From contig DATDOE010000093.1 in assembly GCA_035293405.1 (NCBI GenBank), positions 82,896 to 146,895 on the forward strand: a DNA stretch of 64,000 bases, in the 5' to 3' direction. Under the pieces are notes generated by a model that made no database searches, had not been told where the DNA came from, and saw only the letters and a program-made list of their open reading frames with translations. Origin of the DNA: Gp6-AA40 sp035293405 (lineage in GTDB: Bacteria; Acidobacteriota; Vicinamibacteria; Vicinamibacterales; UBA2999). Numbering within the stretch: position 1 is the first letter of the stretch; each line of letters starts with the position of its first letter. Made by a program: the position numbers and the translations under genes. Shown here one piece after another: positions 24,681 to 32,700 of the stretch.

Positions 24681-26069
24681 ATGACTCTACCAACTGAACT
24701 ACGCAGCGCTGTTTCCGCTCCTGGAGGAGGCAAGATCACGCTCGTTGTTGGAGCAGGATGTTCGTTTGAAGATCCCACGTCGATACCCCTCGCTGGCACT
24801 TGCTCCCAGGAGTGCCACGATCGACTTGTTGCGAATGGCGTACTGGCGCACGGTGAGTGCCCAGCGCCCGCGAACTTGTCCGTCCTGGCCGACACGCTTG
24901 TAGCGAAGGGGGTTGGCCAAGCACCGCTCGTTGAGCAACTCAGCCGAAATTACTCCTTCAAAGCCGCGACGCCAAACGAAGGGCACCACCTTGCGGCCGC
25001 GCTGCTTGCAGAGGGCGCGATCGCGTCAGTCGTAACGTTGAATTTTGATCTTGCGCTCACGAATGCGATCGGGAGCCTGGGAGTTGGAGACGCTGTTGGA
25101 ATAGTCGACGGCCCTGGGGACCTCAAGGATCAGAAGGTAATCAACTTGTACTACCTTCATCGGAATGCTAACGCGGCGGATCCTGAGACCTGGATTCTCC
25201 GGACCGAAGCGTTGAAGACCGAGTGGAAGGGCAGCTGGGAAGGGATCGTAGCTGCGAAGGTGCTGGCTACGCCCGTGGTCGTATTTGCCGGCCTGGGGAG
25301 TCCCGCCGACGTACTCATCGAGAGCATCCAGCTCATTCAAAAGGCGATTCCGAACGCGAACAAAGTGTTCCAGGTCGACCCCTCGGATCAAGACAAGTCA
25401 GAGTTCTCCAAGGCATTGGCGCTTAATGCGGACGCCTTCATTAAAGCGAAATGGGGTGACTTCATGGCGGCGCTGGCGCAACGGGTTGTCGTAGAGCACA
25501 CAACCCAACTCAAGACGGCAGCCGACGCTCTCGTTAAACGTGATGCTCTCGCTGCAGAGGACATCACAGGTCTCCTCAGACGGCTTGAGGAAATCGGCCT
25601 CGTCCAGCTTGGCGGTTTGCGAGCAAGTTGGCTGCTGCATAACAAGCCTTACTATCGCGATGACGCGGTCGGTCGCGAGCTGATCGCCGATCTCCTCCTG
25701 GCCGCGGGCATGCTGGCGCGTATCACTGGCTCTACGCCGGTTCTTTACGCGGATGGCATCGTGGAATTTCGTCGAGGTGACCGGACGGTGGCCTCCCATC
25801 TGTTTGTTTCAGGACGTGGATCTCGCAGTCGGATTGCGATCGAAAGCGAATTGTCGGCAAGACATAGACGCTTGCGCGGCAGGCCAACGCCGCCCAGCGG
25901 CGCCGTGGTTGCCGGGGCGCGTAACAACGTGAACGCCGTCACGACCCCTGTCGACGTGATTCTCGGGAACGACTCCGACAGCATCGTGACCGGACAATCG
26001 ACATTGCAGATCTTTCACGTCGAGTCTCTACGCGGAGACCCGAATCAGTGTCTGCAGGTTGCCCCATGA
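24681..26069 (+). CDS. SIR2-like protein, probable NADase effector of an ABC-3C-type system
   Basis: 462 residues. The Rossmann-type SIR2 core occupies about 1-270. It has LVVGAGCSFEDPTSIP (residues 20-35, nucleotide-binding loop), VVTLNFDLALTNAI (near 117), a His in INLYYLHRNAN at the place of the catalytic His, and VVVFAGLGSPADVLIESI. Residues 280-462 are of unknown fold. SIR2 domains in defence systems usually hydrolyse NAD+ to stop infected cells. The stop overlaps the next start as ATGA, and the next gene is linked to the third in the same way, so the three form one coupled operon. Confidence 0.8.
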   Translation: MTLPTELRSAVSAPGGGKITLVVGAGCSFEDPTSIPLAGTCSQECHDRLVANGVLAHGECPAPANLSVLADTLVAKGVGQAPLVEQLSRNYSFKAATPNEGHHLAAALLAEGAIASVVTLNFDLALTNAIGSLGVGDAVGIVDGPGDLKDQKVINLYYLHRNANAADPETWILRTEALKTEWKGSWEGIVAAKVLATPVVVFAGLGSPADVLIESIQLIQKAIPNANKVFQVDPSDQDKSEFSKALALNADAFIKAKWGDFMAALAQRVVVEHTTQLKTAADALVKRDALAAEDITGLLRRLEEIGLVQLGGLRASWLLHNKPYYRDDAVGRELIADLLLAAGMLARITGSTPVLYADGIVEFRRGDRTVASHLFVSGRGSRSRIAIESELSARHRRLRGRPTPPSGAVVAGARNNVNAVTTPVDVILGNDSDSIVTGQSTLQIFHVESLRGDPNQCLQVAP

Positions 26070-26659
26070 CGACGCCTTCGCCCCCGCTTACGCCGACAGA
26101 GATGATTGCTGTTGCATCGAGCGTCTTAGAGCGCGGGGGATACCAGATTCGCGAAGGATTTCCCGAGTGGATCACGACGTCGACGCGGCTGTTCGAAGAC
26201 GAGTACAACATCGTGGGACTCGCGGTATTTCCGACCTGCGCCGAGCTCCTTCGCGGTTGGGCCGATTTACAATCGTCGCTCGTCGAAGTCATTTCTGAGA
26301 AGGTGGGTCGCACGGAGGGCAAAGCCTGGGATGGCTACTTGGCCCTGCTGACGCCAGGAATCGCTCCGTCTGGAGACCTCGAAATCGAAGACGTCCGCTA
26401 CGACACCACACGGCTTCGCAAGCTTGTCGGCACTGGCGAGGATCTCGGGAGCGCTGGTGATATAGAACGCCTATTGCGTCCGCTCCTCCCCCTCAGGCAG
26501 TCGCGTGATCCGATTGCCCACCAGTCGGCCCTCGACCTACTTCCCGAGCTCTTGGCAGTTGAAGGTATCGACCGCCAGACGACCACGATCCTCGTGAAAT
26601 CATTCACCGATCAGAAGCCGCTGATGGAAGCGCTCCATCGCACTCGGGAGAACGAATGA
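26066..26659 (+). CDS. Middle component-like protein of an ABC-3C-type system
   Basis: 197 residues from the ATG at 26066, which overlaps the SIR2 stop by 4 bp. Motifs are FEDEYNIVGLAVFPTCAELL, then WADLQSSLVEVISEKVGRTE, GKAWDGYLALLTPG, and a C-terminal helical region. This fits my memory of small alpha/beta 'middle components' placed between an effector gene and an SbcC/RecN-like ATPase gene in ABC-three-component systems, which are thought to link ATPase state to the effector. There are no catalytic residues. Its own stop overlaps the ATPase start (ATGA). Confidence 0.65.
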   Translation: MTTPSPPLTPTEMIAVASSVLERGGYQIREGFPEWITTSTRLFEDEYNIVGLAVFPTCAELLRGWADLQSSLVEVISEKVGRTEGKAWDGYLALLTPGIAPSGDLEIEDVRYDTTRLRKLVGTGEDLGSAGDIERLLRPLLPLRQSRDPIAHQSALDLLPELLAVEGIDRQTTTILVKSFTDQKPLMEALHRTRENE

Positions 26660-28803
26660 GACTCCTGTCGCTGGAGGTCGCCGGATTCCGCGGTTTTGCG
26701 ACCGAACAATCGTTCGACTTGGACGCCGACGCCGTGGTCGTCGTGGGCGCGAACGGCAACGGCAAGACATCACTCTTCGACGGTGTCTTGTGGGCGCTTA
26801 GCGGGCGCGTTCCACGGCTCGGACGCGACGATAAGCTCCTTGCCTGCAGATTCTCCGATACCGGGCAGGCTCGCGTCGTACTGCGTCTGAAGCGCACCGA
26901 TGGACCTTCGCCTGTTACGGTGACCCGAATATTCGATGGAACAGAAACGAAAGTGTCCGTTGAGACGCCCGAAGGTATCTTCCGAGGTCCCGAGGCAGAG
27001 GGCCACCTCATTCGGCTCGTCTGGAAAGACGCCGCCAGCGCATCAAATCCTCCGGACGCGCTGGCGACCGTCCTAACCAGAAGCGTATATCTCCAGCAGG
27101 ATCTCGTCCGGCAGTTTATTGACTCTGTCACCGAGCAGGACCGATTCACGGCAGTCAGTGAACTCGTCGGCGCCGGACGCGTCACGGAGCTGCAAGCAGA
27201 GCTGGAGAGAGCAAAGGCTGCTTGGACGAAGACGACGAACAGTCGCGATGCAGAACTACAGCCGCTCCGCGGCCGACTGTCATCGATGGAAGCTCGACTC
27301 GCGGAGCTCAAATCCCGTTCGGCCATTTCCGATACCGGAGTTGATGAGGCGGCGTGGGCCGCATGGTGGGAGCAGCTCCGTGCGGCGGGTTTGAAGGTCA
27401 GTCCAGTTCCAATGGGTTCCCGTGAAGCGCCAGGGGCTATCGACGCCGCAATCAAGCAACTCGACGCCGTACGCCGCGCTGCAGAGCGTCGACAGCAGAG
27501 CCTTGAAGCTCTGAGTCGCGACGTTGCTGGTATCGCCGCTAAACCAAAGCCAGACCTCACTCCTCTTCAGAGCAAGGTCGCGCGGGCGAAAGAACAACTC
27601 GACGAGGCTAGCGGTAAGGTTTCCATTGAGCAGGGAAGGTTGGTGGAGCTTCGGCGTCTTCAAGCGGATCTAAAAGAAAAGTCAGCGCAGCTTCGAACGC
27701 TCGCGGTGCTGGCTCTTAAGCACCTCGGAGAGAAGTGTCCTGTCTGCGACCAAGAATATGATGCCGAGGGCACGAGGCACCGGCTGGAATTGATGGCGAC
27801 GGCTGGCGATGCAAGTGTCGGTTCGGCGCCCGACGTGGACCTATTGCCGGAGCTCCTTGCTATCCTGGCGTCACGGGAAAGGGAGCTTGCCGCGGCGGAG
27901 AGCGAACTGCGCGGCGGTGAGCAGACCGCGAACGAGTTCGAGGTCACTGAACTGGCGGTCCAGAGACGCCTCACGGAGTTCGCTCTGACGCCATCAACCG
28001 GGAGCGATCTCCGTTCGTCTGTTGAGGGCGCCGCAATCGCAGCACGGCAGGAGGTGGAAGTTCTATTTGGAGCGCAGAAGACGGGCGAGGCCTTCGCTCT
28101 ACGCCTCTCACAGGCTGGTGATCAGGCGACGATTCAGGAGCTGCAGCGAGAAATCGAGACGGCGCGCGAAAAGCTTCAACGAGACGACAAAGAGCTCGTT
28201 CGACGGACCGCGACGGGCGCTCAAGCACAGCGGGTGATTGAGGCTCTTCGCGAGGCCGCATCACGCGTGGTAACCGAGCGCGTGAAGGAGATAGAGCCTC
28301 TGTTAAGCGAAATCTACAGCCGGATCGATGTGCATCCGGCGTTCCGCGTCGTGCGTCTTCTAGCCTCAGTGGTACGTGGCCGCGGCCAATTGTCGACCGT
28401 AATTCGCGATCCGATCTCGGAGATCGAGAGTGATTCTCCTGGGACGGTGCTCTCGAGCTCTCAGATGAACGCACTCGCCGTCTGCGCATTCCTGTCACTT
28501 AATCTGGGGATCTCGAGACCCCCTTTTGAAGCCGTAATGCTCGATGACCCGCTTCAGAGCTTGGACGATATCAATCTGCTTGGTCTCGTCGACTTACTGC
28601 GACGCACCAAAGACCAACGACAATTGTGCGTATCCACCCACGACGCGCGATTTGGGGATCTGCTAGCTCGCAAACTGCGCCCGCGGGTGTCGCAGCAGCG
28701 CACCGTAGTGATTGAACTAGACGGTTGGAGCCGGCGTGGGCCCACCGTCACGACGAGAGACGTCAAGTCCGACCCTGCGCCGATTCGACTTGTTGCTTCG
28801 TAG
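26656..28803 (+). CDS. SbcC/Rad50-like SMC ATPase with zinc hook (ABC-3C ATPase)
   Basis: 715 residues. The N-terminal ATPase half carries RLLSLEVAGFRGF and Walker A VVVGANGNGKTSLFDG (residues 33-48). A coiled coil follows (about 180-350) to a CPVCDQEY zinc hook near residue 358, with a second coiled coil (about 390-540). The C-terminal half has the ABC signature LSSSQMNALA (about 599), Walker B FEAVMLDDPLQSLDD (about 622-636) and the H-loop STHDARFG. The two halves would join, and the hook would dimerise through Zn. Such ATPases sense or hold DNA ends. The gene is the last of the coupled operon. Confidence 0.88.
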   Translation: MRLLSLEVAGFRGFATEQSFDLDADAVVVVGANGNGKTSLFDGVLWALSGRVPRLGRDDKLLACRFSDTGQARVVLRLKRTDGPSPVTVTRIFDGTETKVSVETPEGIFRGPEAEGHLIRLVWKDAASASNPPDALATVLTRSVYLQQDLVRQFIDSVTEQDRFTAVSELVGAGRVTELQAELERAKAAWTKTTNSRDAELQPLRGRLSSMEARLAELKSRSAISDTGVDEAAWAAWWEQLRAAGLKVSPVPMGSREAPGAIDAAIKQLDAVRRAAERRQQSLEALSRDVAGIAAKPKPDLTPLQSKVARAKEQLDEASGKVSIEQGRLVELRRLQADLKEKSAQLRTLAVLALKHLGEKCPVCDQEYDAEGTRHRLELMATAGDASVGSAPDVDLLPELLAILASRERELAAAESELRGGEQTANEFEVTELAVQRRLTEFALTPSTGSDLRSSVEGAAIAARQEVEVLFGAQKTGEAFALRLSQAGDQATIQELQREIETAREKLQRDDKELVRRTATGAQAQRVIEALREAASRVVTERVKEIEPLLSEIYSRIDVHPAFRVVRLLASVVRGRGQLSTVIRDPISEIESDSPGTVLSSSQMNALAVCAFLSLNLGISRPPFEAVMLDDPLQSLDDINLLGLVDLLRRTKDQRQLCVSTHDARFGDLLARKLRPRVSQQRTVVIELDGWSRRGPTVTTRDVKSDPAPIRLVAS

Positions 28804-28835
28804 ACCCAGGCTTGCGGAGTTCGAGCGAAGAATGG

Positions 28836-30065
28836 TTAGCGGCCGAACCTTAGTTCGAGAACGGTTGAGCAGAGCTTGCCGACAACACTCTCACACATCT
28901 CCCGGATTTGCTCTGCAACGGCTTCGCCGGAATCAGGGTAGACGTACCACCCAAAGCGACAATGGACCTCTACCTTCCCGGCCTGTGTGGTCCGAACGCC
29001 GAGATAGAAATCCTCCGGTCGATCGCTCGGCGATGCCTCTGACGTCGCCGACGTCTCACATCGCCCTTCGAAGCGCGGTCGAAGAAGTGTCTCCCCGTCG
29101 TATCGAACTTCGAGAATGTATACGTCTTCTCGCGACATCGGCATTCGCGGGGCCAAGTCACCTATAAGGAAGGCCAGTCCTGTCCGGCGAAGTGCAGCGT
29201 GCGCGCCCAGAAGGCCCGCCGCCTGAAGCTCGTCGTATCGACGTTTGTGTTCAGATACGACCGTATGGAGATCGGCGGGGTAGAGGTCTCTCGACAGCGA
29301 AACACTGGTCCCCCACGCGTGTTTGAGCTCCTCAGCGAGTTCGAGCGCCTGAGCGGCATCATCCGTTTCTTCAATCTCCACAAGTCTCTCGAAAACGTCG
29401 CGGAGGTTGTCCTGAGCTCGCCGGACTGCGGCCCGTAACGTCTCGAAACCAGTAGGAATATCACCCCACCAGTTGTCGATTGGCTCTTCATACATAGCCG
29501 CAATTGGCCGGAGCGGCGCAGTCCTCCCAGGAAGCGCCCAAGAGAGAAAGGAGCGGTTTCTGTCGAAGTCGGCGTCCCGTAGAGCCCGCTCAACCCGGTC
29601 CAGAACGCTGGCGCGGTCAATGATCTCGAAACGCTGAATCAGCACAGCATGGCCGGGGAGCGCGAACCTGCCAGGCCTGGAATGCGCGATACCTGTTTCC
29701 TCAAAACCGGAAACGATTTCGGACGCGGCCAGAAAGTAGGCACGTGCGGCGTCCTCGATTCCTGTGTGGCAGATCAAAAAGAACTCGGCCCGCGGTTGAC
29801 CGGCTTCGTCCACCACATACTCGCGATGCACGTATTGCGTGGTCGCGGCGTCTTTGTAAAATTTCGCTTGAACAAACCCCAGGCGGGGCGGAGTCCGGTC
29901 CAGGAGTGAGCGAGCCGTCAACTTGCGCTGGACGATAAAATCGGCCCCGTCGACGTCGACGGAGCGCTCCAAGACCCAAAAACGGTCCATCAGAAATGAA
30001 CGGGTGCGGGCCTCAGCTAGAACACCGTGCTCTTGCCTCACCAACCACGTTGGGCGTTGTTCCAT
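28836..30065 (-). CDS. DUF4365-like nuclease-fold protein
   Basis: 409 residues from the ATG at 30065; the upstream open stretch lacks family similarity. Residues about 8-130 look like DUF4365: ARTRSFLMDRFWVLERSVDV, then DGADFIVQRKL, and LGFVQAKFYK. This is the E...D...(Q/E)xK spacing of a PD-(D/E)xK nuclease fold. The remaining 280 residues are of unknown type, with a possible coiled coil (DNLRDVFERLVEIEETDDAA). DUF4365 proteins are common in defence islands. It converges on the ATPase gene with 33 bp between stops and is divergent from the STAND gene. Confidence 0.65.
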   Translation of the reverse strand: MEQRPTWLVRQEHGVLAEARTRSFLMDRFWVLERSVDVDGADFIVQRKLTARSLLDRTPPRLGFVQAKFYKDAATTQYVHREYVVDEAGQPRAEFFLICHTGIEDAARAYFLAASEIVSGFEETGIAHSRPGRFALPGHAVLIQRFEIIDRASVLDRVERALRDADFDRNRSFLSWALPGRTAPLRPIAAMYEEPIDNWWGDIPTGFETLRAAVRRAQDNLRDVFERLVEIEETDDAAQALELAEELKHAWGTSVSLSRDLYPADLHTVVSEHKRRYDELQAAGLLGAHAALRRTGLAFLIGDLAPRMPMSREDVYILEVRYDGETLLRPRFEGRCETSATSEASPSDRPEDFYLGVRTTQAGKVEVHCRFGWYVYPDSGEAVAEQIREMCESVVGKLCSTVLELRFGR

Positions 30066-30279
30066 GGTGCCTGCCGCGTATTGTATCGCCGCGACAGATG
30101 ACGCCCGTGAGCCACCTGGAAGGTCTTGGGAACGACCGCGATTCGGTACTGGGCGGCAGCGGTACGCAGCGCGTCCAGCTTGCCGCATGGTTTGCAGGGT
30201 CGCGCTGCCCCCGACCGTCGGGAAACGCTCGCTATTCTGCATTGACCCTCGTGATTCGCGGCACTAGTCTGACAGCGAG

Positions 30280-32568
30280 ATGTACGCTCTGCACAATCTT
30301 GGCTGGAACGATTTTCAGCGGCTATGTCTTACGATCACGCGGGAGATCCTGGGCCAGACCGTGGAGTCGTTTCTCGATTCTGGCGATGGCGGTAGGGATG
30401 GCGCATTCACGGGCACGTGGAGGCCCACGGGACAGGAAGACCTCACCGGCCCGTTCGTAATCCAGTGCAAGTTTACGAGCAGAATCAACTACGTTTTGAA
30501 AACGTCTGACCTGTCCGATGAAGTCGAGAAGGCGAAGAAGCTCGTCACGCAGGGCCTTTGCGACTCCTACGTGCTCATGACGAATGCGGGACTGTCCGGC
30601 CCGCGGGCCGGACAGATTAAGGCGCGCTTTAAGGCTGCCGGGGTTAAGCACGTCGCAACCTTCGGTTCAAACTGGATCAGCCAGCAAATCCGCGAGAACA
30701 AGGGCCTACGCATGCTGGTGCCGCGCGTGTACGGGCTTGGAGATCTTAGCCAGATTCTGGACGAGCGCGCGTATGTCCAGGCGCGCTCGATCCTTGAATC
30801 GCTCCGCGAGGATCTCGCCAAGGTCGTGGTCACGGAGGCGTACCGGAGAGCCGTAGACGCCCTCAACAAGCACAGCTTTGTGCTTCTCATCGGCGAGCCC
30901 GCTGCGGGCAAAACGACCATCGCGTCGCTGCTAGCGATGGCGGCTGTGGACCAATGGAACGCGTCCATGCTCAAGCTCGACGATCCTGGCAAGGTCGCTG
31001 AGCGCTGGAACCCCGACGAACCGTCGCAATTCTTCTGGCTGGACGATGCCTTCGGCGTGACTCAGTACGAAGATTTCCTAGCCCACCGTTGGAACCACAT
31101 CCTGCCGCAGATTAGGCCCATGCTCCGCAAAGGGGCCAAGATTGTAATGACCTCGCGCGACTACATCTACAACCGCGCGCGCAAAGATTTGAAGGAGAGC
31201 GCGTTTCCGTTGCTCAAGGAGAGCCAGGTCGTAATTGATGTTCACGAGTTGGCGGCCGATGAGAAACGCCAGATCCTTTACAACCACCTCAAGCTCGGCA
31301 AACAACCTCGCTCGTTCCGGACCGAGATCAAGCCGTACCTGGAGTCCGTCGCGAGCCACCGGCGGTTCATTCCGGAAACTGCGCGGCGCCTCGGAGATCC
31401 GCTCTTCACGAAGGGCCTCTTCATCGACCAGTATTACCTAGGCCAGTTTGTCGAGAAACGCGAGCAGCTTCTCCAAGAGGTCCTTCAGGGCCTCGACGGC
31501 GACAGCAAAGCCGCGCTCGCTCTGATCTACATGCGCAACGACCGGCTGGAAAGCCCAATCAAGCTCCAGCCGTCGGAGACGGAAGCGCTTGAGCGTCTCG
31601 GCAGCGGCGTTGGCGGATGCGTTGCCGCTCTCGAGGCGCTGAGCGGCAGCCTCGTCTTGCTTTCTCACGCCAGCGGCGAGGCTTTCTGGCGGTTTAAGCA
31701 TCCAACCATCGGCGACGCTTATGCAGCAATCCTCGTTCAGAGCCCGGAGCACCTCGGCATCTACATCCAAGGAAGCGGACCGGCGCGGTTGGTCGAACAA
31801 GTGACCTGCGGAGATGTCGGGATCGAAAAGGCCGTCATCGTGCCAAGGTCTTTGTATCCGCTGATGCTCGAGCGGCTTCGCGAGTTCAAGCCAAGCAAAG
31901 ACTACAAGCACCCGGCGCTCTCGCAGTGGGGAGCGAAGCGCGCGCTGCAAGGATTCCTTGCTCGTCGTTGCTCCAAGGAGTTCCTGTCGATCTACCTTGA
32001 GCAGAATCCGAGCGTGCTCGCGGACGTTTCCAGCCCGGGCCTTTTTCTCGATACGGTACCGGAAGTCAACCTCGCAGAGCGCTTCCATGAGTTCGGTCTG
32101 TTGCCGGAGGAGAACAGGAAGAAATTTGTCGACACCGTGAGCAACTACGCGATCACAGGCGAAGATACGGAAGCGCTGGATGACGCCGGAATCCGAAGTC
32201 TCTTCACGGACGACGAGTTCGAAGACTTGCTGCAAAAAGTGCAATCAGAACTTCTGCCGCGCCTTGATGAAGTTCGGAGTGAGTGGCAGTCCAATCATTC
32301 ATCAGGGCAACCACCAGAGGAGTACATGCAGCCGCTTCTCGAATCCTTCAACACTCTGAAGAAGCGCTTCGGCGATGACGAAAATGCGGCGAAGATAGTC
32401 GAGCGCGAAATTCGGCGCACTAACGAGTGGATTGGCGAGAACACCCCGGAGGAGCCGGAGAGAAGCCCCAGAAATCTGGGAAAAGTCGAGGCGCCAGAGA
32501 AGCCGCAAAGCGCCCGGAGCATCTTCGACGACATCGACGCGGACGAGGCTTCCGAAGCCTCGCCCTGA
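30280..32568 (+). CDS. Restriction-nuclease-STAND NTPase (Avs-like defence protein)
   Basis: 762 residues. Residues about 1-150 are an Mrr/REase-like domain: LGWNDFQRLCLTITREIL, then SGDGGRDGAFTG with the catalytic Asp, and VIQCKFTS (QxK). The NTPase of nSTAND3 type follows: Walker A GEPAAGKTTIAS (about 205), Walker B FFWLDDAFG (about 252) and a sensor Arg in VMTSRDYIYN. The long C-terminal helical part (about 400-720) would be the ligand sensor. This layout matches antiviral STAND (Avs) proteins, in which binding of a phage protein triggers the nuclease. The target is unknown. Confidence 0.78.
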   Translation: MYALHNLGWNDFQRLCLTITREILGQTVESFLDSGDGGRDGAFTGTWRPTGQEDLTGPFVIQCKFTSRINYVLKTSDLSDEVEKAKKLVTQGLCDSYVLMTNAGLSGPRAGQIKARFKAAGVKHVATFGSNWISQQIRENKGLRMLVPRVYGLGDLSQILDERAYVQARSILESLREDLAKVVVTEAYRRAVDALNKHSFVLLIGEPAAGKTTIASLLAMAAVDQWNASMLKLDDPGKVAERWNPDEPSQFFWLDDAFGVTQYEDFLAHRWNHILPQIRPMLRKGAKIVMTSRDYIYNRARKDLKESAFPLLKESQVVIDVHELAADEKRQILYNHLKLGKQPRSFRTEIKPYLESVASHRRFIPETARRLGDPLFTKGLFIDQYYLGQFVEKREQLLQEVLQGLDGDSKAALALIYMRNDRLESPIKLQPSETEALERLGSGVGGCVAALEALSGSLVLLSHASGEAFWRFKHPTIGDAYAAILVQSPEHLGIYIQGSGPARLVEQVTCGDVGIEKAVIVPRSLYPLMLERLREFKPSKDYKHPALSQWGAKRALQGFLARRCSKEFLSIYLEQNPSVLADVSSPGLFLDTVPEVNLAERFHEFGLLPEENRKKFVDTVSNYAITGEDTEALDDAGIRSLFTDDEFEDLLQKVQSELLPRLDEVRSEWQSNHSSGQPPEEYMQPLLESFNTLKKRFGDDENAAKIVEREIRRTNEWIGENTPEEPERSPRNLGKVEAPEKPQSARSIFDDIDADEASEASP

Positions 32569-32597
32569 CTAGGCCTCCGCTCCTCCCAGCGCCTGAG

Positions 32598-32630
32598 TGG
32601 TGGGCGCACCTGGTGGGCGCACTTCGAGTT
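32598..32630. repeat. 33-bp direct repeat, copy A
   Basis: Begins TGGTGGGCGCACC and ends CACTTCGAGTT. It is perfectly repeated at 34,588-34,620 in the same orientation. Internally it holds two tandem TGGTGGGCGCAC units. Confidence 0.9.
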
Positions 32631-32700
32631 TACCCGCATAAACATTGAGCCGACTATCCTTCGCAAGAAGATCGAAGATTTGCGCGTCGTGCGTCAGTGC

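Noticed and set aside
24681..24706. Complete tRNA gene on the minus strand
   Set aside because: Only an acceptor/D-arm-like part is seen; no anticodon stem or TTCGA T-loop follows at the correct distance.
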